Source: Azospirillum rugosum
Lineage (GTDB): Bacteria; Pseudomonadota; Alphaproteobacteria; Azospirillales; Azospirillaceae
Direction of reading: 5' to 3'
DNA length: 64,000 nucleotides
Assembly: GCF_017876155.1 (NCBI RefSeq)
Contig: NZ_JAGINP010000017.1
Location: 1 to 64,000, forward strand
In this document: one piece after another, positions 1 to 7,339 of the stretch
How the letters are laid out: every line of letters begins with the position of its first letter
Numbering within the stretch: position 1 is the stretch's first letter
Position numbers and translations under genes: made by a program
Notes under the pieces: generated by a model
Seen by the model: only the letters and a program-made list of their open reading frames with translations
Told to the model about the DNA's origin: nothing
The model's database searches: none

Positions 1-17
1 GAATAGCTGCGACCCAT
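1..17 (-). CDS. 5' end of a gene running off the left edge
   Basis: On the minus strand an ATG at 17..15 is preceded by a good GGAGG ribosome-binding site about seven bases upstream. The visible codons read M-G-R-S-Y before the window ends. Too little is present to name a product. The strong Shine-Dalgarno spacing is the only support, so this is a probable but unproven gene start. Confidence 0.4.
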
Positions 18-92
18 GATCCACCTCCAACTACGGTGAATCACACCAGCCGCCCAAGCGCAACCCGCGATTCGGATTTCAGGCGCGATGCT

Positions 93-506
93 CTAATGTC
101 GCGTGCGCGCCGGGGTGACGTAGACGCCGTCCCAATCGACGCCGAACAGGGCGTCGTCGCCGGCTTCCTCGACCAGCTCGTCATACTCGTTGACGTCGAT
201 CAGGCCGAAGATGGAGGCGGTGCCCGAGGCGTCCAGGTCGCAGGTGATGACGCGGCCGGCGAACTCGACCGAGGTGAAGAACACCTCCGGCAGTTCCATG
301 CCGTCCAGGTCGGCGGACACCGCGCATTCGATCTCGTGCACGAGGCGCGAGGAGAGAGAGCCGCGCAGCTTGGCCGCCTGGGACGACCACACGATCCGCT
401 TCACGCGCGCGGCGGGGCGGGCATCGGCTTCGCCGATGGCCTCGTCCGGCTGGGCGGCCATGGCGATCATCCGGGAAACCAGGTTCGACGGGCTGGGCGC
501 ACGCAT
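93..506 (-). CDS. conserved-looking hypothetical protein, acidic, 137 aa
   Basis: I do not recognise this protein. The start at 506 was chosen because GGAGG lies six bases upstream; the open frame extends further but into sequence that looks non-coding. The protein is strongly acidic in its C-terminal half (several Asp/Glu clusters from about residue 85 on), has no signal peptide or membrane segment, and ends in a short basic tail. Residues 35-80 look like a small folded domain with an alternating hydrophobic pattern (VHEIECAVSADLDG, then EVFFTSVEFAGRVITCDLD). It stands alone between a divergent partial gene and psuG. A PilZ-like or other small beta domain is conceivable, but no motif is clear enough to claim it. 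Confidence 0.7.
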   Translation of the reverse strand: MRAPSPSNLVSRMIAMAAQPDEAIGEADARPAARVKRIVWSSQAAKLRGSLSSRLVHEIECAVSADLDGMELPEVFFTSVEFAGRVITCDLDASGTASIFGLIDVNEYDELVEEAGDDALFGVDWDGVYVTPARTRH

Positions 507-606
507 AGAAACCTCCGCTGAAGAACGAGCCCAGATTCGCCCAGCGGGGGTTAACGGGGTCTTAAGTCCGTAGGTCGCAGAGGGCTTACCCCCTATGCGC
601 AAAGTC

Positions 607-1554
607 CTAGCTGGTCCTAGCCGGAAGGGCGGCGAAGGCCACGGCCAGCCGGGCGGCCACAACCGCGTTGTGGCGGATCAGCGCCATGTTCGCCGTCAGG
701 CTGCGCCCGGCGGTGATGCGCTCCAGCGCCGCCAGCAGGTGGGGCGTGACGGATTTTCCCGTGATTCCATGGGCTTCGGCGTCGGCGAGCGCCTGGGCGA
801 TGGCCTCCTCCATGGCCGCACCGTCCAGGGCGTCGGCCTCCGGGATGGGGTTGGCCAGGACCACGCCGCCCTCCAGCCCGAGGTCCCATTTGGCCCGCAG
901 GATGGCCGCCACCTCGGTGACGTTGTCACAGCGATGCGAGACGGGCAGGCCGGAGTTGCGGCTGTAGAAGGCCGGAAACTCGTCGGTGCCGAGACCGAGG
1001 ACCGGGACTCCGCGCGTCTCCAGAACCTCCAGCGTCTTGGGCAGGTCGAGAATCGACTTGGCCCCGGCGCAGACCACGCAGACGCTGGTGCGCGCCAGTT
1101 CGTCCAGGTCGGCGGACACGTCGAAGCTGGTCTCCGCCCCGCGGTGCACGCCGCCCAAGCCCCCGGTGGCGAAGACGGCGATGCCGGCGAGCCGAGCCGC
1201 GATCATGGTGGCGGCCACGGTGGTCGCCCCCGGCGCCCCGGTCGCCAGCGCCACCGGCAGGTCGCGGCGGCTGAGCTTCATCACCGCCTTGCCGCCGGCC
1301 CTATCGCCCGATGCCAGCCGTTCCAGGGCGTCGTCGTCCAGGCCGACGCGGATCTTGCCGTCCAGCACGGCGATGGTCGCCGGCACGGCCCCCTCGGCGC
1401 GGATCAGCGCTTCGAGCGAGCGGGCGGTGTCCAGGTTCTTCGGGTAGGGCATGCCGTGGGCGATGACGGTGGATTCCAGCGCCACCACGGGGCGCCGCTG
1501 CGCCAGGGCGTCGGCAACCTCGGACGTCAGGGAAAGGCGGTCGTGCATGGCCAT
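607..1554 (-). CDS. psuG: pseudouridine-5'-phosphate glycosidase (PsuG / indigoidine-synthase-A family)
   Basis: This cytoplasmic enzyme reversibly cleaves pseudouridine 5'-phosphate to uracil and ribose 5-phosphate in pseudouridine catabolism. Family hallmarks are visible in order: VALESTVIAHGMPYP near residues 24-38 with the catalytic Glu, GKAVMKLSRRDLP with one active-site Lys, FATGGLGGVHRGAE, and CAGAKSILDLPKTLE with the second Lys, followed by TDEFPAFYSR. From the ATG at 1554 the protein is 315 aa, the usual length of about 310. An upstream ATG at 1641 would add 29 non-conserved residues, and neither start has a strong ribosome-binding site. The kinase partner PsuK, often adjacent or fused elsewhere, is not next to it here. 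Confidence 0.93.
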   Translation of the reverse strand: MAMHDRLSLTSEVADALAQRRPVVALESTVIAHGMPYPKNLDTARSLEALIRAEGAVPATIAVLDGKIRVGLDDDALERLASGDRAGGKAVMKLSRRDLPVALATGAPGATTVAATMIAARLAGIAVFATGGLGGVHRGAETSFDVSADLDELARTSVCVVCAGAKSILDLPKTLEVLETRGVPVLGLGTDEFPAFYSRNSGLPVSHRCDNVTEVAAILRAKWDLGLEGGVVLANPIPEADALDGAAMEEAIAQALADAEAHGITGKSVTPHLLAALERITAGRSLTANMALIRHNAVVAARLAVAFAALPARTS

Positions 1555-1764
1555 CTCGGCAAGCGGTTGCGGCAGGGATTCCGGACGGGGGACCCGTCCC
1601 GCAGCAAGGGTGGAGCCATTGACGCCGTCAATAAAGCCCATTGATGATAAGGTTATTATGTTGCGATACCGAGGAGATATCGGGTCGAAAAATCTTCTTT
1701 AAAGACATTGGAAGACTTTTTGTTGCGACCATATGCGGGCAGTCTCACGTCATGGGAGGCTTGC

Positions 1765-1863
1765 ATGGTCTCGACGCCGACGACCGCTTCCGCCACGCAA
1801 GGGTTGCCGCCGGGAATGCCGGTGGACTCTTACCCGGTGCACCTAGGGGACGAGGCCGCGTAG
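1765..1863 (+). CDS. possible 32-aa peptide with strong ribosome-binding site
   Basis: A 33-codon frame starts at ATG 1765, five bases after GGGAGG, and ends at TAG 1861-1863. The product is Pro/Thr-rich with an acidic end and has no membrane segment. It lies in the gap between psuG and the next genes. The first half of that gap (1640-1740) is AT-rich and may hold the divergent promoters. The spacing is good, but with no homologue recognised the call is tentative. Confidence 0.3.
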   Translation: MVSTPTTASATQGLPPGMPVDSYPVHLGDEAA

Positions 1864-1954
1864 CGGGGAGCCGCGGCGGAACGCCTGCCTCGGCCCGCGC
1901 CGGGGCGGGCGCAACCACACCCAAGCCTGCTCTCATATTCTGGGGAGGATGACC

Positions 1955-2170
1955 ATGTTGACGCTTGCCGACATCATCGCCTTCTACAGCGCGGAGCCTT
2001 CGCCGGAGAACAGCGGGGCGCGCCGCGCCCTGGGCATCGACGAGGAGGCGGACCGCATTCCGCCGCGCACGCCGCCGGCCCGCCGCGCGCAACCGCGCCG
2101 CCTGCTGGTCCACCATGCCGCCGTGATCGTCCAGCGGGGGAGCGCGCCATGCCGTCCCGCAGCCCAGTGA
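1955..2170 (+). CDS. small hypothetical protein, 71 aa
   Basis: The ATG at 1955 sits seven bases after GGGGAGG; a second in-frame ATG at 1949 is too close to that site. The first 30 residues (MLTLADIIAFYSAEPSPE then a short helical stretch) look protein-like. The remainder is Arg/Pro/Ala-rich, so either the gene is real with a disordered tail or only the N-terminal part is meaningful. It follows the 32-codon frame ending at 1863 and precedes the exonuclease/ligase pair on the same strand. Function unknown. Confidence 0.4.
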   Translation: MLTLADIIAFYSAEPSPENSGARRALGIDEEADRIPPRTPPARRAQPRRLLVHHAAVIVQRGSAPCRPAAQ

Positions 2171-2325
2171 CCCGCCGCCTGCCGGGCCGCGTGGGGCCGG
2201 TTCGCCGCCGCAACTGGTCCCGCGCCGATTTGACGTTTGCTGTGCATCGAGGGTGAACGGAGCCGGGCCGCCCGACGGGGGCCGCAGGCTTTGCCGTTCG
2301 GGGAAGGGCGCACCATATTTGGGCT

Positions 2326-3357
2326 ATGCCCGCCACGCCCTTTCCCGAACGCCCCTCCCCGGATCGCTGGATGAAAGTCTGCCCCGAAGGGCTCTATGTG
2401 GAGCCCGGGGGATTCTACGTCGATCCGGTGCGCCCGGTGGAGCGCGCGGTGATCACCCACGGCCATTCCGACCACGCCCGACCGGGCCACGCCAACGTGC
2501 TCGCGACATCCGGCACGCTCGCCATCATGCGGCAGCGGCTGGGCGAGGGGGCGGGCGGAGCCCAGCAGGCGCTGGAGTATGGCGAGGCGATCCGCATCGG
2601 CGACGTCACGGTGCGGCTGGCCCCGGCCGGCCATGTGCTGGGCAGCGCCCAGGTCGTGTTGGAGTATAACGGCAGCCGGGTGGTGGTTTCCGGCGACTAC
2701 AAGCGGACCTTCGACCGCACCTGCGCGCCCTTCGAGCCGGTGCCCTGCGACGTTTTCATCACCGAGGCGACCTTCGGCCTGCCGGTCTTCCGCCACCCGC
2801 CGGACCTGGGCGAGGTGCGCAAGCTGATCCATTCGCTGGAGATTTTCCCGGAGCGCAGCCACGTGGTCGGCGTCTACGCGCTCGGCAAGTGCCAGCGGCT
2901 GATCACGCTGCTGCGCGCGGCGGGCTATGACCGGCCGATCTATCTGCATGGCGCGCTGGAGCCGATCTGCAAACTCTACGAGGGGTTCGGGATCGCGCTG
3001 GGGGAGCTGCGGCCGGCGACGGTTGCGGTGAAGGAGGAGCTGAAGGGCGCCCTGGTGATGGCCCCGCCGGGTGCGGTGGCCGACCGCTGGGCGCGGCGGC
3101 TGACCGATCCGGTGGTGGCGATGGCGTCGGGCTGGATGCGCGTGCGCCAGCGGGCGCGGCAGCGCGGCGTGGAACTGCCGCTGGTCATCTCCGACCACGC
3201 GGACTGGGACGAGCTGACGCAAACCCTGGAGGACGTCGGCGCGCCGGAGGTCTGGGTGACCCACGGGCGGGAGGAGGCGCTGGTGCACCACGCGACCCAG
3301 CGGGGGATTCGCGCGCGGGCGCTGGCGCTGGTGGGGTTCGAGGAGGAGGGGGCGTGA
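2326..3357 (+). CDS. ligase-associated DNA exonuclease, metallo-beta-lactamase fold
   Basis: This is a metallo-beta-lactamase/beta-CASP-type nuclease of the family found beside ATP-dependent DNA ligases, with a proposed role in DNA end processing and repair. The metal-binding signature HGHSDH is at residues 45-50. Further conserved elements are APAGHVLGSAQV, VVSGDYKR (metal Asp), ITEATFG, and late histidines in ISDHADWDEL and WVTHGREEAL. At 343 aa it has normal length; an internal ATG at 2371 (MKVCPEGLYV) is an alternative start. The next gene downstream is the matching ligase, and such pairs usually also carry a helicase, which is not seen here. Biochemical role is inferred from context. Confidence 0.9.
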   Translation: MPATPFPERPSPDRWMKVCPEGLYVEPGGFYVDPVRPVERAVITHGHSDHARPGHANVLATSGTLAIMRQRLGEGAGGAQQALEYGEAIRIGDVTVRLAPAGHVLGSAQVVLEYNGSRVVVSGDYKRTFDRTCAPFEPVPCDVFITEATFGLPVFRHPPDLGEVRKLIHSLEIFPERSHVVGVYALGKCQRLITLLRAAGYDRPIYLHGALEPICKLYEGFGIALGELRPATVAVKEELKGALVMAPPGAVADRWARRLTDPVVAMASGWMRVRQRARQRGVELPLVISDHADWDELTQTLEDVGAPEVWVTHGREEALVHHATQRGIRARALALVGFEEEGA

Positions 3358-3374
3358 TGATCCTGCCTGTGTTT

Positions 3375-3488
3375 ACCCCCACCCTAACCCTCCCCCGCTG
3401 GGCGGGGGAGGGAACTCCGCCGCATCGCAAACAACCCCTCCCCTGCCCAGCGGGGGAGGGAGGGACCCGCGAAGCGGGAGGGTGGGGG
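3375..3488. repeat. palindromic intergenic repeat (CCCTAACCCTCCCCC family)
   Basis: The gap between the exonuclease and ligase genes is filled by an imperfect inverted repeat. CCCCCACCCTAACCCTCCC at the left is mirrored by GGGAGGGTGGGGG at the right, with further internal CCTCCCC/GGGGAGG arms. Near-identical modules occur at 20344-20447, and related ones at 37560-37704, always between genes. It resembles dispersed REP/BIME-type elements rather than a gene-specific terminator. Confidence 0.75.
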
Positions 3489-3499
3489 CTCGTGCGCGC

Positions 3500-5077
3500 A
3501 TGAACCGCTTCGCCACGCTCATCGACGCGCTGGTCTTCATGCCCTCGCGCAATGGGAAGATCCGGCTGCTGGCGGACTTCTTCTCCACGACGCCCGATCC
3601 CGACCGCGGCTGGGCGCTGGCCGCGCTGACCGAGGCGCTGACCTTCAACGAGGCCAAGCCGGCGGCCATCCGCCAGCTGGTCGCCGCGCGGGTGGATCCG
3701 GAGCTGTTCGCGCTGTCCTACGATTACGTCGGCGACCTTGCAGAGACCGTGGCGCTGATCTGGCCGGAGCGGCACGACCGCGCCAACAGCCTGCCGCCCT
3801 CCCTGCCGGAGGTGGTGGACACGCTGCGTGCGGCCAAGCGCGCCCAAGTGATGGATCTGGTGGAGGGCTGGCTGGACACGCTGGACAGCTCCGGCCGCTT
3901 CGCGCTGCTGAAGCTGATCACCGGCAGCCTGCGGGTGGGCGTCTCGGCCCGGCTCGCCAAGACGGCGCTGGCGGAGTGGGGCAAGGTCGATGTCGGCGAG
4001 CTGGAGGAGTGCTGGCACGGGCTGACCCCGCCCTACCTGGACCTGTTCGCTTGGCTGGAGGGTCGGTCGGAGCGGCCGGCGGCGGGGCATGGCGCCGGCT
4101 TCCGCCCGCTGATGCTGTCGCACCCGCTGGAGGAGGAGGACCGGGCCGGCCTGAACCCGGCCGACTACAGCGCGGAATGGAAGTGGGACGGCATCCGCGT
4201 GCAGCTGGTCGCCAAGGGTGGGGAGCGGCGCGTCTACAGCCGCACCGGCGACGACGTGTCCGGCGCCTTCCCCGACATCGTGGATCACATGAGCTTCGAC
4301 GCGGTCCTGGACGGGGAGCTTCTGGTGGCGCGCGGCGAGGGCGAGGTGGCGTCCTTCAACGACCTGCAGCAGCGGCTGAACCGCAAGGCGGTCACGGCGA
4401 AGATGTTGCAGGAGTTTCCGGCCTGGGTCCGGCTCTACGACATCCTGTTCGACGGCGACGAGGACCTGCGCGGCCTGACCTTCCTGGAGCGGCGCGCGCG
4501 GCTGGAGCGCTGGTACGGCGCGGTGCAGCCGCGGCGGATGGACCTGTCGCCGCTGGTGCCCTTCGCCGGCTGGGCGGAGCTGGAGGCGCTGCGCGAGAAC
4601 GCGCGGGAGAACAGCATCGAAGGGCTGATGCTGAAGCGGCGCGACAGCGCCTACACCGCCGGGCGGCCGAAGGGCCCTTGGTTCAAGTGGAAGCGCGGCG
4701 CGCTGACTCTGGACACCGTGCTGATGTACGCGCAACGCGGGCACGGCAAGCGGTCGAGCTATTACTCCGACTTCACCTTCGGCGTTTGGCGGGGCGACGA
4801 GCTGGTGCCGGTGGGCAAGGCCTATTTCGGCTTCACCGACGCGGAGCTGGTGGAGCTGGACCGCTGGGTGCGCAACAGGACGGTGCGCAAATACGGCCCG
4901 GTGCGGGAGGTCGAACCCGGCCTCGTGCTGGAGGTCGCCTTTGACAGCGTGCACCCGTCGAACCGGCACAAGAGCGGTTTGGCCATGCGCTTCCCCCGCG
5001 TCCACCGCATCCGCTGGGACAAGCCGGCGGGTGAGGCCGATCGGCTGGAAACCTTGCAGAGGATGGTGGTGGCGTAG
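3500..5077 (+). CDS. ATP-dependent DNA ligase
   Basis: This ligase seals nicks in duplex DNA using ATP and is accessory to the essential NAD-dependent LigA. The start is the ATG at 3500; GTG 3482 lies in repeat DNA. The N-terminal 200 residues are the DNA-binding domain (MNRFATLIDAL, LLKLITGSLRVGVS). The adenylation motif EWKWDGIRVQ places the nucleotidyl lysine at residue 228. Motifs DGELLVAR, EGLMLKRRDSAYTAGR and WFKWKR follow, then an OB-fold C-terminus with LVLEVAFD. At 525 aa it is typical of the LigB/LigC-like bacterial family paired with a metallo-beta-lactamase exonuclease, encoded immediately upstream. There is no polymerase or phosphoesterase domain, so it is not LigD. Confidence 0.94.
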   Translation: MNRFATLIDALVFMPSRNGKIRLLADFFSTTPDPDRGWALAALTEALTFNEAKPAAIRQLVAARVDPELFALSYDYVGDLAETVALIWPERHDRANSLPPSLPEVVDTLRAAKRAQVMDLVEGWLDTLDSSGRFALLKLITGSLRVGVSARLAKTALAEWGKVDVGELEECWHGLTPPYLDLFAWLEGRSERPAAGHGAGFRPLMLSHPLEEEDRAGLNPADYSAEWKWDGIRVQLVAKGGERRVYSRTGDDVSGAFPDIVDHMSFDAVLDGELLVARGEGEVASFNDLQQRLNRKAVTAKMLQEFPAWVRLYDILFDGDEDLRGLTFLERRARLERWYGAVQPRRMDLSPLVPFAGWAELEALRENARENSIEGLMLKRRDSAYTAGRPKGPWFKWKRGALTLDTVLMYAQRGHGKRSSYYSDFTFGVWRGDELVPVGKAYFGFTDAELVELDRWVRNRTVRKYGPVREVEPGLVLEVAFDSVHPSNRHKSGLAMRFPRVHRIRWDKPAGEADRLETLQRMVVA

Positions 5078-5090
5078 GGAGAGGATATTC

Positions 5091-5158
5091 ATTCACCACA
5101 GAGACACAGAGGCACGGAGGGGGTGGTTTCTCTGTGTCTCCGTGTCTCTGTGGTGAAT
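5091..5158. repeat. CACAGAGACACAGAG inverted repeat between convergent genes
   Basis: Seventeen-base arms (ATTCACCACAGAGACAC at 5091-5107 and its perfect complement at 5142-5158) enclose a second, imperfect AGAGGCACGGAGG/CTCTGTGTCTCC pair. This type of repeat, built on CACCACAGAGACACAGAG, is scattered in many unrelated bacterial genomes. It lies exactly between the convergent ligase and acetyltransferase genes. It could terminate transcription from both sides, although there is no T-tract. Confidence 0.8.
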
Positions 5159-5160
5159 CA

Positions 5161-5613
5161 TCATCCGCGCGTCAGCCGCATGTCGATGTGGTCGATGCCC
5201 ACGTCGTCGTAGATGTCGCTGACACGGCGCAGGCCGAAGCTGCCGTAGAAATTTTCCAGGTAGAGTTGGGCGCTGATGAGCACGTCGTGCTCCGGCCACT
5301 CGCGGGCGAGGCGGTCCAGGCATTCAGAGACCAGGCGGCGGCCCAGCGCCTTGCCGCGCCACGCCGGCGCCACGGCGAGTCGGCCGAAGGAGGTGGTGCC
5401 GGTGGCCGGATCCGGCCCGAAGATGCGCGCGTAGCCGACGGGTGCGACAGTCTCACCGTCGTACAGGCCGAGGTGCCAGGCTTCCGGGTCGCGGCCGTCG
5501 AGGTCGGGGTAGGGGGAGGCCTGCTCCACGATCAGCACGCTCTGGCGCAGGTGCAGCATGGCGTAGAAGTCGGCAAGCGGAAGCTCGTCGAAGCGGGACC
5601 AGCGGGACTGCAT
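5161..5613 (-). CDS. elaA: ElaA-type GNAT N-acetyltransferase
   Basis: This is a 150-aa GNAT-fold acetyltransferase that uses acetyl-CoA; its acceptor is unknown. It matches the E. coli ElaA pattern: FYAMLHLRQSVLIVEQ near the N-terminus, PYPDLDGRD, then FGRLAVAPAWRGKALGRRL (acetyl-CoA pyrophosphate loop) and LENFYGSFGLRRVSDIYDDVG with a GIDHI ending. The length is full. The stop is two bases from the intergenic inverted repeat. It starts 11 bases downstream of the DUF488 gene stop on the same strand, so the two are probably cotranscribed with the gene upstream of them. Confidence 0.88.
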   Translation of the reverse strand: MQSRWSRFDELPLADFYAMLHLRQSVLIVEQASPYPDLDGRDPEAWHLGLYDGETVAPVGYARIFGPDPATGTTSFGRLAVAPAWRGKALGRRLVSECLDRLAREWPEHDVLISAQLYLENFYGSFGLRRVSDIYDDVGIDHIDMRLTRG

Positions 5614-5624
5614 GGGCGGGGTTC

Positions 5625-6089
5625 CTAGAAGGACGGGTCCGTGGCGGACAGGTGTTCGACCGTGAAGCCGAAGCGGTCGTGCAGCAGCTCCGCCACGCGG
5701 CGGCGGTGACAGACGTGGGGCGAGGCTTCGAAGCAGAGCAGGCAGGCCGGGCGCTCCTGCGCCAGGGCGGCGGCGCGGGACAGGTCGTGCTCCGCCTCCG
5801 GCGTTTGCATTTTTTCTTCGACGATGGACCAGAAGCGGTCCATGTCGCCCTGGTGGGCGGCGACGCGCCCTTCCTTCGGCGTGCCCAGCCCCTTCAGGTG
5901 GACGTAGCCGATGCCGACCTCCTCCAGCCCGGCGGAGAGCGGCCGCTTGGAAAAGCCGGCGCGGCGCGACAGCGGCAGGTCGCGCACGTCCAGCAGCACG
6001 CCGACGCCGCGCGCCTTCAACGTCGCCAGCAGGTCGCCCTGGGACGCGCGCTCGTAGCCGATGGTGAAGAGGGTGGGGCCGTCCGTCAT
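5625..6089 (-). CDS. DUF488 family protein
   Basis: This 154-aa protein has the DUF488 signature: FTIGYERASQGDLLATL at the N-terminus, LLDVRDLPLSRRAGFSK, then LGTPKEGR and a C-terminal CLLCFEASPHVCHRRRVAELL with the conserved Cys/His pattern. The family has no established reaction. Its start codon overlaps the stop of the upstream gene by four bases (ATGA), indicating translational coupling with that uncharacterised protein. The acetyltransferase follows after 11 bases, so the three form a likely operon. Confidence 0.9.
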   Translation of the reverse strand: MTDGPTLFTIGYERASQGDLLATLKARGVGVLLDVRDLPLSRRAGFSKRPLSAGLEEVGIGYVHLKGLGTPKEGRVAAHQGDMDRFWSIVEEKMQTPEAEHDLSRAAALAQERPACLLCFEASPHVCHRRRVAELLHDRFGFTVEHLSATDPSF

Positions 6090-6526
6090 GACGCCGAGGA
6101 GGCCGCGGGAAGGGCGTTGCGGATCATGTAGTCGGCGATGTCCTTGGGCTTCACCTTGATTTCGGTGAGCGGCTCGTCGGCGGACATCGCCTTGGCGACC
6201 AGCAGGCTGTTCTGCACGTTGGTGAGCGTAATGCGGAACACTCCGGCCGTACCCTTCAATTTGGGGTAGTAGTTCGGGTCGATGACCTTTTCCTTGCGCA
6301 TCAGGCGTTCCAGGACTTGGTCTTCTTCGATGTCAGCGATCTCCTGGGCGACCTCCTGGCTGTGCACCACGCGCCAGTCGGTTTCGCCGGCCCAGCCGGC
6401 CTCGACCGCGGCCTTCGCCGCGTCCTTGTCCGCGGCCACGCCCAGCTTGAAGATGTGCTTGCCCTGTCCGACGTCGGACGCCCATTTCGTCAGCGCGGCG
6501 CTGCGCGCCACATAGACCACGGCCAT
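6086..6526 (-). CDS. uncharacterised protein coupled to DUF488
   Basis: I do not recognise the family. The 146-aa protein begins MAVVYVARSAALTKWASDVG, a pattern vaguely like the opening strand of small nucleases of the GIY-YIG/T5orf172 type, but no catalytic motif is complete. The middle is charged and helical (AADKDAAKAAVEAGW, IADIEEDQVLERLMRKEK), and the end carries a VKPKDIADYMIRNAL helix. There is no signal peptide or membrane span. It overlaps DUF488 by four bases, so the two proteins are probably made together and may act together. An upstream GGAGGAACAGAAACC gives a plausible ribosome-binding site. Confidence 0.8.
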   Translation of the reverse strand: MAVVYVARSAALTKWASDVGQGKHIFKLGVAADKDAAKAAVEAGWAGETDWRVVHSQEVAQEIADIEEDQVLERLMRKEKVIDPNYYPKLKGTAGVFRITLTNVQNSLLVAKAMSADEPLTEIKVKPKDIADYMIRNALPAASSAS

Positions 6527-6602
6527 GGTTTCTGTTCCTCCCGGATATCGGGGCCATGCTGCCGCGACGGGCGGGGCGTGGCAACCGGGGAAAACGGCCT
6601 TC

Positions 6603-7031
6603 TTATGGGAAGCTCGATTGCCGGGACAGCGGGGTGATCAGGATGCGGCTGATCACGTCCTTGCCGAACAGGCGCACGCTCTCGTCGTTGATGGTGCGGC
6701 GGAGCGCCGGCATGTTCGCGATGTTGCCGCGGACGATCCAGCCTTCCTCGATGCCCTTGTAGACGGCGCGCAGGGTCGCGTCGTGCAGGCGGGGGATGGC
6801 CAACTGGACGTCGCCCAGCCTGGTGGCGTTCGCCACCTCCAGCATCACCTCGATCTGCGTGTAGCGTTCCACCTGCCCGCGGGTGACGACCGGGACCATC
6901 ACGGGCTTGATGCGCACCGATGGCGGCAGGGCGGCCGGGCCTTCCGCGGCCAGCGCAGCGGGCTGCGGGCCAAGCCCCAGCAGGGCGGCGCACAGCAGGC
7001 CGGATCGAAGGAAGGCAAGGACCCTGCGCAT
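6603..7031 (-). CDS. exported FliL-like protein
   Basis: The start at 7031 (MRRVLAFLRSG) gives 142 aa with a cleavable signal peptide ending near ALAAEG. The mature part resembles the C-terminal domain of FliL. It has P-x-MVPVV, then VERYTQIEVMLEVAN, a predicted helix-strand with IPRLHDATLRAVYKG, GNIANMPALRRTIN and a final VISRILITPLSR. The gene at 17543-18001 encodes a clear relative with the same order of motifs. FliL proteins sit around the flagellar stator, but no flagellar gene is nearby. The true role is uncertain: it may be a periplasmic stator-associated or unrelated scaffold protein. Confidence 0.75.
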   Translation of the reverse strand: MRRVLAFLRSGLLCAALLGLGPQPAALAAEGPAALPPSVRIKPVMVPVVTRGQVERYTQIEVMLEVANATRLGDVQLAIPRLHDATLRAVYKGIEEGWIVRGNIANMPALRRTINDESVRLFGKDVISRILITPLSRQSSFP

Positions 7032-7217
7032 GGCGCCGGCACCGGTTCTGTCGTTCGGGGCGGCGTGGAGTGTAGCGCGGCGGGGTACCCCCTTCAACGC
7101 CGCCGGGGGTGCAAGGGGTGGGACAAAACACGCGGGCTCCCATGCGGGGCCCGCGTGGACAACAGTGAATGGACGTCCGGGAATAAGGGACGTCGCCCAA
7201 CCGGCGCTGGAAGACTT

Positions 7218-7330
7218 AAAGCGGATTGCAATCCGCTTTGGACCGCGACCGCGGTCCCGGCCGCATGTGCGGCCGAAGCCCGGCCGGCGAATGAGGCCAT
7301 ATGAATCTAAAGCGAATGCAAATTCGCTTT
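7218..7330. repeat. cluster of four short palindromes in a 308-bp gap
   Basis: The gap 7032-7339 contains no convincing gene. It holds a perfect 22-bp palindrome built on AAAGCGGATTG (7218-7239), GACCGC-GACC-GCGGTC (7241-7256), GGCCGCATGTGCGGCC (7259-7274) and a near-perfect AAAGCGAATGC palindrome (7309-7330). The outer two are related to each other. The right-hand element ends ten bases before the stop of the yciF-like gene and could act as its terminator on the minus strand. Confidence 0.7.
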
Positions 7331-7339
7331 AGCGCTGGT

